Below, piece after piece: positions 1 through 12,396 of a DNA stretch of 64,000 bases; position 1 is the first letter of the stretch; each line of letters starts with the position of its first letter. The notes below the pieces were generated by a model. That model did no database searches and was not told the origin of the DNA. It worked only from the letters and a program-made list of their open reading frames with translations. The translations under genes were made by a program, and so were the position numbers. Location: assembly GCA_030762175.1 (NCBI GenBank), contig CM060841.1, positions 10,482,501 to 10,546,500 of the forward strand, read 5' to 3'. The DNA comes from Metallyticus violacea (Eukaryota > Arthropoda > Insecta > Mantodea > Metallyticidae).

Positions 1-1287
1 TCTTCCCACTCCTTGGTTAGGGTATAAACAACCTGTGCCACATTCATTGGCTACCTCAGTGGGTGGTGTGCAGGACTTAGTTTTGCCATTTTTTGTTATG
101 ATTCTGTCCAGTCCACCAGTCTTTCTGTAAGGTTGCCATTGTCAAGAATGATAACTGAAGGATTAATTAATACCTTGGAGTTTGGAGCAGGAACCTCAAA
201 ATGAACTCATTCCAGTGCCTCTCTGGCTGTTGGTCTCCTGGAATACATAATAATTTCTTACTAGAAGCTACCATCAATGAGTAACATATGCTTTTATATT
301 AGCTCTTCTTAAAATCTCTTCTGAGTCTAAATGCACTTCTTAAAATGTTATTAATTTATTTCAATAGAAAGATGGAAATTAAAGAAAAATGTAAGTGTGC
401 AATAATCCCATCTCTCGGGCACCTGGATAATGCTAAGAGGATTACAGCCATGGCAAGCTTCAGGAAAAGTAATATTCTGTCTTTAACAATATGTGTTTCT
501 GTAATTTTTAAGCAATATATTAGGAACTGTTACTTAATGCCATAATGCTACATCATTTTGTAAAACTGCAATTTTTTAGGTAACGTATTAAGATTTAATT
601 ATTTAATGCCACAATGCTACATCATTTTGTAAAAGTATTTGTCTTACTTATCTTGAATAAGAATTACAGTTCTATAACAAACTGAGTATGTGCAATATAA
701 TATCTCATTTATATATATAAGATAACAGATCCTCCAAATATGAATATAAGCATTTGACACTGGAAGATGTGGTCAAGCAGCACAAGCATGTACCTTCAGG
801 GAAAGGGACTTTTAATATCTATTCTTTATGAAGCCTATGCTACAAGTACAGCAAGTAATCTTCATTGATTTCTTATCCAAATAATCAGAAACTAAAATGT
901 TTAAGCACTGTCTATCCAAGTTCCTTGCCATTATTAATGGCCTGTATGACCTGCAATCATAGACATTTAAAAGCCTAATTTATACCAATTTCCAGCTTGT
1001 GATTAAATTACTAATTGGGTTGGGACATGTGCAAATAAAAGATGTAAGGACACAGTATCAACATTTTATGACCAATATTACATGTATAGTAACAAAGTGT
1101 CTGACAAAATAAATACATAAATAAATAAATCTAAATCCAAATAATAGCATAAATAAAAAGTGGAATTCTTAAGTTTCAACAAAAATTCTATACAATATTC
1201 ATTTACAAAATACTGTTAACAACAATACAACAGTACATTCAAGGAATGTTATGTAGAATGAAGGTGCATTTACACAGCCAAAATGAA

Positions 1288-1388
1288 ATTAATTCTCCTT
1301 CTTCTCATTGGCGCTACAGCCTGTGGTGAGCGTTGGCCCACTGTAGCGACCTCTACTTCCTCTACCTCTGTCTTGCGACTTCATTGAT
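1288..1388 (-). repeat. SINE-3 family fragment (3' part)
   Basis: About 100 bp matches 38487-38585 with scattered changes (cttcttctcat..cgctacagcc..; cttcctctacctc..; gacttcatt). Only the part distal to the tRNA-like head is present, so this is a truncated copy. Confidence 0.7.
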
Positions 1389-3388
1389 AGAGAATGAAAT
1401 AAATATTTCCATAAAATTAAAATAAATTCCCAGAATGTGCTATATCAGAAAGGCTTTAGCACAAAGTCAAAAGACCAGTGTTCAAACTGGAAAAATTGTA
1501 TAAGAAGGGAAGTAGAATAATAAAGCAAAAATGTCAATACTTAAACATTTGGAATATAATCTATTAGGGAGAATTTGTTGCCTTTGTTCTTTAATAACTG
1601 AGAATAGCTACTAATTAAGTTGCAAGTCTGTGATTCAACTCAAAGTCTGCACAGAAATAAATATGTTTGGTTATATTATACTATCATTTTACACTTGCAG
1701 TGCATCATTTATGCCTACCTTCTATATCTTAACAAAAAATATAATTGTTCTGAAAACAAGTACCACAGTTTTTAATGGTAAAGTTCTCAATAATGCAATT
1801 TAGTAGTATATTTTCACTGTATCTACTTCAACAGTCAACCGCAAATTATTTATGCAGCTTGACAAGAGTTTTCACACCAATTACTGGCTTGAGAGTATTG
1901 TCATGCAGGAGGAATGTATACCTCTGCAAGTTAATATCACTAAGTAAATTCTTCAGTTTTTTAGATGAATTTCACATCTTATGACTAGAGCAGAGTTGAC
2001 ATGATTAGTTCTAGAAATATAAATTAATAATAAAAAGTAATTAAGATATTAAACAACTAAATAAATATGTACATTCATACAAAAATGTTAAAATGATATT
2101 TACCTACCACTTCCAGCATTTGTTTATTTATATGACTAGAATTTTATAAATCCAATGTGATAACAAAGTCATATGCAAATAAAGATATACTTTTTTCTGC
2201 ATAGAGACAAGAACATAATATCTGCAGAAAGCGTGAAAAACCAGGTAAGTCTCCAAAAAGCAAATTTTAGAAGACAGGAAAAACAAAGTTTGGAACTGCC
2301 ACCAAAATTAAGAATTAATGTTTAAAAAACAGTTTTTGGGGGACAGCATTTTAAACAAGATCTTTCAAATAGAATGTTTACATTTTATTATGCTCTGTAG
2401 TTTTTGACCTAAATTGGTTTTTTCCCTTTGTTGTACAAATGTTAGGTGACTTACCTATTAGTTTATATTAAACAACACTCTTTGAGTCAAATATTAACCA
2501 TTGCCCATATTTCATTGTAGGCAACATCTTTTGAAGTACACATCTAAGAACCTACATTAAATTTTGTAAAAAAAAATTGAAAAATTGCACATAAAATGGA
2601 TTCAAAAATATTAAATTTCACATGTTTCCCATGATTTGCCTCTTTTTAACTCAAACATTAAACATATGTTTATTTGAATTCTTATTGCAAAGTTTCAAAA
2701 ACAAGATATTAATTACATTAGTGCGTATGAAAAGAAACAGTAATCAGATTGTGGGCTCTATGCATTATTAAATGCATGATTTAGCAGAATCCTTTATTGT
2801 GGAAAAGTCGAAGTGTTTGACTATGTGCCAAAGAGAGAAGATGACAACAGCTTTTAATAAAAGATTATTGCCACTCATTCATTTATGGGCATTACTCTTA
2901 AGATTAATATGCCAAAAGTGCTTTTCATCATAAAAATATGATTCAATGTTTGGTAACTTGATGTTGGCATAATAGTGCAGACGTGAAAAAGAGAACTAAA
3001 CAACTTAACTGCTTCCCCCATTTCCTTAAGCAGAGGTAAGGCTCGCACTAACCAGATAAATCCACTTGCCCAGGTTTTCACACAACCAAAATGAAGAACA
3101 AGGAGGCAATGTTCATGTAACTGGACTTGTATGTTTTTCCCATCCACATTCTGTTAGTGAAAAATAAGCATAGTCAATTTACCTATATTGTTACTGCAAA
3201 CTGCATTCACACAAATTTTTACATTTCATTATCTCCGAAATTAAATGGAATTAGATTTATCTAATTTTTCACAATGTGAAGCTCCTCAAGGAGGATCGCT
3301 TGATGCCAATAACTCATTTTCGACCAAAATTGAACTTTCACATTCTTTGCAGATATAGAATGTCTCAATACATTTTGGACTCCATATT

Positions 3389-3900
3389 TTCTGAACACTG
3401 AGGTTAGAATTTTTCCATTATTATCAGCTCCTTGAAATGTAGCAAATATAAAAAAAAAATATGAATTCTTTGTTTTGTTTGAACAAAACTAGTGAAGTTT
3501 GAGTGATTTCCTCATAAATAATTTGTTAAATGCTTAATTTTGTTTATTTTTCTTCCAGCCTATTAATGGTTTGCTAGTCTGTAAAATTTTAAAATATTAA
3601 AAAATTATGAAACAGGCTGATATCTGATAAACAATGAACTACACTGGCAGGATGTAATAATTGTTGCTATATATACTTTTCTGAACACTGCTGCTACAAG
3701 TTTTCCAATATTATGAGCTCCTTGAAATGAAGAACATATAACAAAAAATTTGAATGCTGAATTTTGTTTATTTTTCTTCCAACCTGTTAAGGGTTTGCTA
3801 GACTAAAATTTTAAATATTGATAAAATTATGAAACAGGCTGATATCTGACAAACTGTGAACTGCACTAGCAAGGTGTAACAATTGTTAATGATACATAAT
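3389..3900. repeat. Imperfect tandem duplication of about 290 bp
   Basis: The block starting ctgaacactg at about 3389 recurs at about 3682. Both copies share cagctccttgaaatg-type sequence, ttttgtttatttttcttcca, a ggtttgctag segment and gaaacaggctgatatctga. The second copy lacks an internal stretch of about 75 bp. Neither copy is coding. Confidence 0.75.
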
Positions 3901-5576
3901 TTTGGAAAGAGTCTAAATTTGACATTGTTATCACATTACTCTAAAGAGGACTTAAAAAGAATCAAACTTTTACAATAGTAAAGGACATATAAAAAGACTA
4001 GATATTGCCACTTCTTTAAGTGAATAACTAAACATTATCACTGATAATAACAATGCTATGTTTTAATATAATACTTTGGCTAAGGTATATAATGAACCAA
4101 ACAGTATAAAATCAAGAACTAAAACCAATCCAAAATGAATTCTATAATTATTATCTATGTGTACAACATTTGGAGTCTGAATCAGCATACAAGATATGAT
4201 CATCTGAAAGGTTTAACAGCTTCACATTTAGTTGCCACCAGTAGTAATACATAACAATGTTCTTTTATTCCTTTTATTTTAATTCTTTTGTACTGAACAA
4301 AGTGATAAATCTTTCCTTCTCATAAAAAGTAATGATATATAAATAGTCAATCACCAAATTCCATTATTGCCATATTTCCTCAATGTACCTAATAAATGGC
4401 TTGGACACATACCTAGCACAAAAAAAAATTCTTGTTCTATTATAATATTTTAACATCTTTCAATCATTCATTTTTGGTAAGTTCATGAAATTGGGATTAA
4501 ATAAAGATTATATTAAATATAGTCTGTATAGTGCATCACTCTAAGGTTTCAAATGCATCAACCTTGCTAATGATCTTATTATAGGTACTTTTTGCTTTGA
4601 ATTTTCTTCAGGATGTTACAATTTCATATTTTATGCTTGGTTTGGGACAACAGAACTGTACTAACTTTAGCTATTTATTTGTTTTATGTTCTTTCTTAGT
4701 TCTTAACTGTGTAGAAATAAATTATAATTTGTTCATCATAACTTTATAGTAAAATATTGCTCTGCACTCCCCACTTTGCCCCTCTTGTTTGTTGCTACTG
4801 AATCTAGAATTCATAGCCATACTGAAATGCCTGTATGCTCAATCATTATTTTTATGATTTCTCTTTCATTAAAACATTAATTCTTGACAGAAATGCATTC
4901 CAAAATTCTGATATCTGCCATATGATCTTATTGATGTCCACTATAACCTTATGAAGGACAGACCATAGCAAATGGCTGATACAAGTAATACATCATATTA
5001 ACCTAAATGACTAGAGAATTAAGAACAATTAGTGAAAAAAGAAATGGAGGAGAGAGCAGTTGCAAACAGGGACATGTATAAAACAAAATTGACCTCCTTA
5101 GAACTTTGCTAAAGAGCATTTCTCTCTTGAGCCAATGTATTTATTTCATTTGTTGTTTGGGAGCACTGGAACTCCAACATTTGTGTTCCTTGCTGTCCAA
5201 TTAGGAAGCCCTGAATGCAAGTAATTATCATAGTACAAAGTAGGAAAGTTTAAATATTTCTATGCATTAAAACCTTTATCACCATTACTGAAACATAGAT
5301 TCAACCACTTACATAATTTAATATGTAATTCTTTCATGTTTGATTTTGCTTTTAAACACTATATTTTAAATATCACGTACTGTTTATAAGACTAGCAAAA
5401 TAAAATGTATTATGATAAATTTAATGAACAAACATTCCATATTGTACACTACCTTGAACTAAAAGTACAGTGATATTATTTAATTCTCCAGGATTATATA
5501 TATTTAATTTCAGAGCTATTATAGGCTCAAAAAAATTAATAACTGAAAGATTTTCTCCTGTTTACAACGGTATCCC

Positions 5577-5810
5577 TTTATTGTGGAAGAGTTTTTTAAC
5601 AAAACATGGCCATCAACTTAATAATATCACAAACTACTTAACAAAAATAAATACTCATCCAAATATCTCCCACCACTCTTAGATACAAGTGAATACTGAA
5701 ATGAAAATAGCTCTTAAATGCTTTGGTAAGTAGGGTTGCAATTTTTTTCTTTTTTAAAGCATAAGTTTTGCATAAGTAGTATTTGATGCCATAGGCTTTT
5801 GTATATGACC
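5577..5810 (-). promoter_or_regulatory. Probable 3' UTR of the eMIC isoform with a poly(A) signal candidate
   Basis: Minus-strand sequence after the TGA at 5811. The first AATAAA seen downstream is at 5582-5577 (tttatt on the plus strand), about 230 nt after the stop. Other AATAAA-like hexamers occur further on, as expected in AT-rich DNA, so the true cleavage site is uncertain. Confidence 0.35.
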
Positions 5811-5982
5811 TCATCGACTATATGGAGATGGGCTGCGAGTGATGGAACGTGCAGGGGATCGTGTTGCATCTGACCAGCTGCTTCTGGGAGAAACACTTCC
5901 ACTGCTCCAGGTACGGCGGCTGCTCAATGAAGATGGTGTTGGAGGAGTAGGTCGATGGTAAGGAATTGGCCGCTTGCGAGCA
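5811..5982 (-). CDS. Srrm234: Srrm234 distal last exon with the second half of the eMIC domain
   Basis: Acceptor ..aaatactattttag precedes 5982; the frame reads to TGA at 5811-5813. Product: SARKRPIPYHRPTPPTPSSL, then SSRRTWSSGSVSPRSSWSD, ending TRSPSPYSR. Joined to RRRGSPSFLDRRRIT from 24215 it gives the continuous eMIC signature (RRIT/SARKRPIPY.RP.P) known from SRRM3 and SRRM4, where the domain is needed for neural microexon inclusion by recruiting early spliceosome factors. Codon use and the exact phase fit make chance unlikely. Its acceptor has a poor pyrimidine tract, as expected of a regulated exon. It follows an 18.2-kb intron. Confidence 0.93.
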
Positions 5983-8900
5983 CTAAAATAGTATTTCAAA
6001 ATATTTTTTAAACAGTACAGTTTTATTCACATATAGGAAATTTCCAAAAAAGTCAAATGATAGTATATATTTTTAGTGCATGATATGGCAAAATTCTCAG
6101 AAATGTATGCAAGTTCTCTTACTACTGGTAAACAAGAAAGTTGCAGAAAACACAGCATTGGGTGTTATTGGCTTTGCCCTACATGCCTGTATGAAAGTGC
6201 ATTATATACAAGATGTCCAGGTTAAGCCATTTATAAATAATTTTAGACATTGCACACAGCATAGCTTGAGGTTGACAAATTTCCTTGTCCTCTTTGAATA
6301 TTACTATAAATATTTTAGGAAACTATTGACAAAAAAGTAAACAATAAACAGATAGATAGAAATGGATGAATAAATATTTGGGTGAACTGATGATTTCTCT
6401 ATAGCTACAATAAGTTTGAGCAGTACAATAACTTTATTGACTTAAGTATGTGCATCTCTCAGGTTAAGCACTTAAAATGAATAGATTGATTGATTGTCAT
6501 TGAGAGTTTATATTCCCTTTTTATCTTTTTTATTTTATTTTCAAAATTCAGTTCCAGAGTTTCTAGAAACTTTTAGTAATCAGTGCAAACTAGAAATGCT
6601 ATAAAGTGAAACATTGCAGAATATTTCAAAACAGTACAAGAGGGACAATTCTTAGCATTGGTAAGATGGTGTTAGCATACATAAAGGTATAAGATATTTG
6701 ATTAGCAGAGTCTGCTAATTTTATTGAACTGATGCAGAGGCTAGAGGCAATGTGCAGGAGTAAGAAAACCTTATAATGAAAGGTTTCTGGATTTGTCACT
6801 GCCTAACTCATAAATATTTTGTTGCATTGCTTTCACATTAAAGATGACTGGGAACATGAATTTAGAACATTAGCAGGCAAGACCATTTGTGCACATTCAC
6901 AAGATATGTTTTCCAAAGGTTTCACAATAATTCTCACCCAAGCGTCAGAGCTGTCACAGAAGACCTATGTATCTCCAAGTTCATTGTATCATTAAAAAGC
7001 ACACCATTGACCCTATATCAGTGACTGCTTATCCAAGAACTTCATGGAAATGATTATGAAAAGAATGTTACTGTTTTTAGATATAAAAATTAATAAGAAT
7101 CATGGAAATGTAGAATTTGGAATTTATAGAAAGGATACTCACACAGATAACTAGATAAAATCAAATGGGTTCAACCTCATAGCTCACAAGCATACAATTT
7201 TTAACAGCCTAACATATAGACTGGTGAATTTGCCAATAAGTAAAGAGGAGTACAAAAAAGAAATTGAGAAGATACAGGAGATTGCTATTATAAATGGTTT
7301 TAACAAAAATTTAGTAAACAAAAAACTTGATAGGTTCCTAAAGAGGAAATTGATCAAGAATATCACCACATTATTCACTGAAAAACAGAAACCAGTTTTT
7401 AAAAAAATCACCTACCATCCAGTAGCTATGAATAAATTCCAAATATTTTTTAAAAATGTTAACATTAAATGGGCACCTGTTAACAGATACACTTTAAAAA
7501 ATGCTTTAGTGAACAATACTTTTAATGACATTTCACAGGAGAAAATGTCAGGCATCTACAAAATAACGTGTAAAGAATGTGATAAGATATACGTTGGAAA
7601 AACCAAAGGGAACATAGGAACACAGTTAAAGAAATATCTCAGAAACATTAAGTACAAACAGATTGATAGGTTAGCGGTGGTACACCATTTTTGGATAGAT
7701 AATCATGATATAAAAAAAAGAAATTAAGTTACTTAAAGAAGCACAGGGACGTACAGAATTGGAAAAGACTTACATTCATAAACATAGGGATCATCTTATG
7801 AATTTCGACATTACAGGAGAAGGTAATACAAATTTCCAGTTTATAAAGGAAAAAACACCACCAGGACGGAGCCACAGGTCCTCATAAATGTTAGTTTCTC
7901 CTATCAGTCATCAAGTTGGTTGAAGATGGAGAGGATGTCTCTCTGAAACTGGTCCCATCATATTTAAAAGTAAGCGAAGCATAAGTGTGTTAGACAATGA
8001 TTTACACGAAAGAATTTGCTATTTCACAGAGATGGTGGAGAACAACAACCTGACATAATAGAGCATGTTCTATGGAATAATGAATGTTTTTTTCTCTAAT
8101 AATTACACTATCAATAGAAGTAATACATATTGCTGGCCTAGTGTGTATCTGCATAGGATCCTAGTGGGACATATGCAAGTTTGCTGAGGTGTCAATGTTT
8201 GGTGTGACATTCTTGGCAGTCATATCATCAAACTATATTTTTCTGCACCAGTTGACAGGCATCAAGTTTAGATGTAAGTTCTAAAATGGCCATTGACTTC
8301 AGCTATATGGTTCATATAATAAATTAACATCTATTCAGATAAATGGATTGTTTGCAAGGAGCTTTCATGAGTAGCTTTACCTCCAAATTTGACTATGTTG
8401 GATTTCTTTTTGTATGTGCCACCTGTAGAAAGGAGTATGCAATGAGACTACAAGAAAATATGATGTGAAGAGCCACCTGTTGAAGTGGAATACCTATGAT
8501 TCTGCATAATGTCTGTTTAAACAAAAGCATTCTCTATGAGTGTATGCACATTCGCATCATTTTGAGGATAATAGGCAGTGATACTACATAGCATCATAGC
8601 AATAACATCGTTGCACAGACTTTGTGACCCATTAAGGTCTATAGCCTGTGTAGTGTACTGACCTTATTAAAAAATGTTTAGATAAAAATTTCTTCATTGT
8701 CAGCAAGTATCATAATGTGTGATTTTAAATTTAAAACTGATGCTGAAAGTCCATGCTTTAAGGATTCTAATCAGGGATGCTTACTTCTGATTGCAACCAC
8801 TGACAATTTGAACTGGAGACATAATAGTAAATACACATGAGTTCAATGCTCTATGACTTCAGCCTTGTGGACCTACATTGCATCTTGCAAAGCATTTCAA

Positions 8901-11900
8901 TGTTCATTTTAATGTGGTATCTGCTCCTCTGCAATATGCATGGCAGCACTATCCCTGATTCTGTCTGCAAACTCATGAAATGCACCCCCATGTGACATGA
9001 ATGCCTACATAAAAATTATTTAGCCTGGATAACTTGAATGTGTGTGCAGCAGTATTTCAGATAAATGAACAGAGTTTTCAAGTGTTAAACTTTCAGTTAT
9101 CAAAAGCTATTGCTCAGAAACTAAAATATATTGCATTAATATTTTTGTATAAACAGATAAAATGTTATAAACAAAATTCCTAATATAAACTTCCAGGGCT
9201 TGTAGAGCAAACTGAGTAGAAAACATTTTGATTGGGGACCCAGGTTCAAAAATGTACTTTTTCCATGCTACAAGTAAAACAAATCAAATCAGATGTTTAA
9301 TCTCCTGCTTTTGCTCGACCAAAGAACAATTACATCTGAATATCAAATTCCCCTTTATGGTATGCAACCCACATTCACAAGGGAAAGGAGCTTCATATCA
9401 TATGACAATGATCACCAAATCTGTCTGTCCTCTATCCATTTCTTGCTGCTCTTAACTGTAAATAACTTGTCACTATGTCTCTAATGAACATGTTTGAATA
9501 CATATTTGACTAGTGCAATGGATATTATGTTAATGTATGGCAAAGCTAAGTGTATGGGGAGGGCTGCTCATTTTCCATATTACATGATTCCTACACATAC
9601 CACATACCATCTGGCTAAAGCAGAGTTAATCAGCAGATGGCAGGAAATACATACCTTCATTGTCAACAGCCAAATGTGGTGCTCTAAACAGGCACCATGT
9701 CTCCAACTTTAAAGAGGACATACTTCATCAAGTTGAAGATAACCAGTCAATAAGTACATGAACCATTGTGTAAGCAAAGGGTGTGGCTCAGAGCATCATT
9801 TGGAATGTTCTGTATGATCAGCTTCTACTGCTCTTGATCCAGCAGAAGTAAGAAATTTAAACACTAGATATGCCTTTGTTTTATTTGTAGCACAGAAATG
9901 GTCAAGCATGGTTCCTACTCAAAATCTTATCTACTCAGTCTCCTCTACTACAAGCCCTAGGAGTTTGTAATAGGAATTTTGAAACATTCCATATAAATAT
10001 CAAGATCAGACTCATTAGTGTTTGTGAGAGTACAAAATAATTTACATAGGCAAAATACAATCTAAAAAGAACCACACTGCCATGATAACCGTGAGGCAGC
10101 ATAGCAGCTTCATATGTTGACTTAGGGTGTATGGTATCCTTCACCTTAGTACAAAGACATATTTTCAAAGAAAAAATTGGAATGGGCAGAGTGTGTGATG
10201 TAGATCTATTGCACTTGTTACAGTCATGCTGCTTTTAAATTAAGTGTTCCAGCAGACAAGAACCCTTTTGCATTCAGGAAGGCAATTTTCTTTTTGTTTT
10301 ATTAAAGTGTGGGAGAAAGGTAACCAGATTCCTTTAAGCTGACAATGCTATTAATAATTGTGAACAATGTTTAGTTCTGAGCACTGAAAATAATGAAACT
10401 CACAAAGTAGTTGCCAAATACACCCATTACCATGCATTCAAAAAAAAAAAAAAATAATCACAACTATTTGCTTACATATGATAAGTCAGCCTAAAATGAC
10501 ACATTTACTGTTTCAGAAAAGTTGAATAGTTTACCACTGCTCCAGAATTTCTTTTATATTTAGATGATAAGGCATGAAACTTTTTTCCTACCCAGAAATT
10601 GTTTCAACTATCTGACTTTATATTACAAATATTGCTGTATACAGCAAAAAATTGTGACAGGAATTTACTGCTGAACAAAATGAATCTAGAAAACATGCAT
10701 TACAAAACCAATGACATGTATCTATCTCCATGCTGGAACAAACTGTATCTTATGTTTTTAAATGTAAAATTGGAACTTAAACACAGTGAAGCCAATCATA
10801 TTAATGGATATCATTGTATGATTAGTTGAACTACACACTCTTAAAGCTTCACTTACTTTTTATAAATGTATGGAACCGGTTTCAAGAACATTTGTTCCCA
10901 TCTTCAGCCATGCTAAGGTTCAACTCAAGGTTCAACTTCAAGGTTGAACCTTAGCATGGCTGAAGATGGGAACAAATGTTCTCGAAACCGGTTCCATACA
11001 TTTATAAAAAGTAAGTGAAGTTTTAAGAGTGTGTAGTTCAACTAATCATACAATGATATCCATTAATGTATCTTATGTATTTAATTCATAAATTTTATCT
11101 CATAGATGCCATACAATCTTTTTATTAGTATTTCTTTCTGTGCAACTAAATGTTCTGTGTGTTTGCTTTTTACTATACACTATAAAATGTGACATGGAAT
11201 ACAATAATTTTTTGTTAAAATATAAAAAACCAAAATTTTATTCACTCATTGTTGTAGGCTTGTACAATAAGTCTTAATTCTTGTTAAAGAATTGTACAAA
11301 AATAATCTGTAATTTTAGGCCAATCTATCTCAGAAAAATTGTAAATTAGTGACAAAAATTAACCTCTATCCAGGTTCAAATATTCAGTACACTCTTTCAC
11401 GCTCCTGAAATATTATGATCTGTATGAATAAAATTAATTAGATAGTCCACTATAGAGACAAAGATTTTGGTCCAGAGATTTAAAGTGAAGTATCTATTAG
11501 CTTAGACATCCTTTCATATGAATAAACCTGAACTGAACTTCAAAATATTTGTATTTTGAATCTTGTTAAAATGGAAAAATTTTAAAATATTTTTTTTCCA
11601 TACTAAAAGATATTTTACATGACAGCTGAAAAGTAAAGTATATATGTTTTTTTTTTTTTTGAATACATTTACACAATTATTTATGTTTTATGTGAATTCA
11701 GAACATGATTAAAACAAAATTTAGTTCGTCAAGTGGTGATGGTGAATATCAACACAACAGTTATATGTTATATATAATGAAAACCATAAGGATTAAAAAA
11801 TCTTGACCCAATATAGCCAGATCTATGTTACTGCTAGCTTTGACATTTATGCACAATAAGTAAATAAATAAAAACAATGCAAATTCCTAATATAAAATAA

Positions 11901-12357
11901 ATGAGAAATATTGCTTCAGACCTGTTACGGAAGACAGAACTAAAATGTTTGGGACTATAGTCATACAAAGCAAATTAAGAAAATATGACGCGGATATTTA
12001 AAGAAACTAGATACTTAAACTTAAAATTCCCATTTCAAGAAATGAGAAAAGCTAGTGAACTTGTTAAATAAAGGAGAAACAATTGTAAATTATAAAACCT
12101 CTAAATGTAAACATTTTGAGCTGAACCTGCAATCTACGGGCTACAGCCACAACTTTATCAGAAACATTCCAAATCTGCAAGTCAAAACTTTGAGGCCCTC
12201 ACAATGTAATATGTGTGCTACTGATATGTTGGACAAATATGACAATGAAAAAACAAGGAAATTGTCAACTATGGAGCTACAAAAATTGATAACATTATAC
12301 AGCAGGTAATATAACAAAACAATTATCTGCAGGGGAAAAACACAGGATAATTTTATG

Positions 12358-12396
<39 letters not shown>

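Larger units (their letters stand above)
1..5576. other. Downstream non-coding region
   Basis: No ORF here looks like a protein. Contents: a 32-bp direct repeat (534-565 and 603-634, around atgctacatcattttgtaaa), a SINE fragment at 1288-1388, a local duplication at 3389-3900, and otherwise AT-rich unique sequence. The 90-codon minus ORF at 2875-3147 shows no recognisable motif. Confidence 0.6.

Noticed and set aside
2875..3147. 90-codon minus ORF
   Set aside because: No motif and no promoter or splice context; it reads like random hydrophobic translation.
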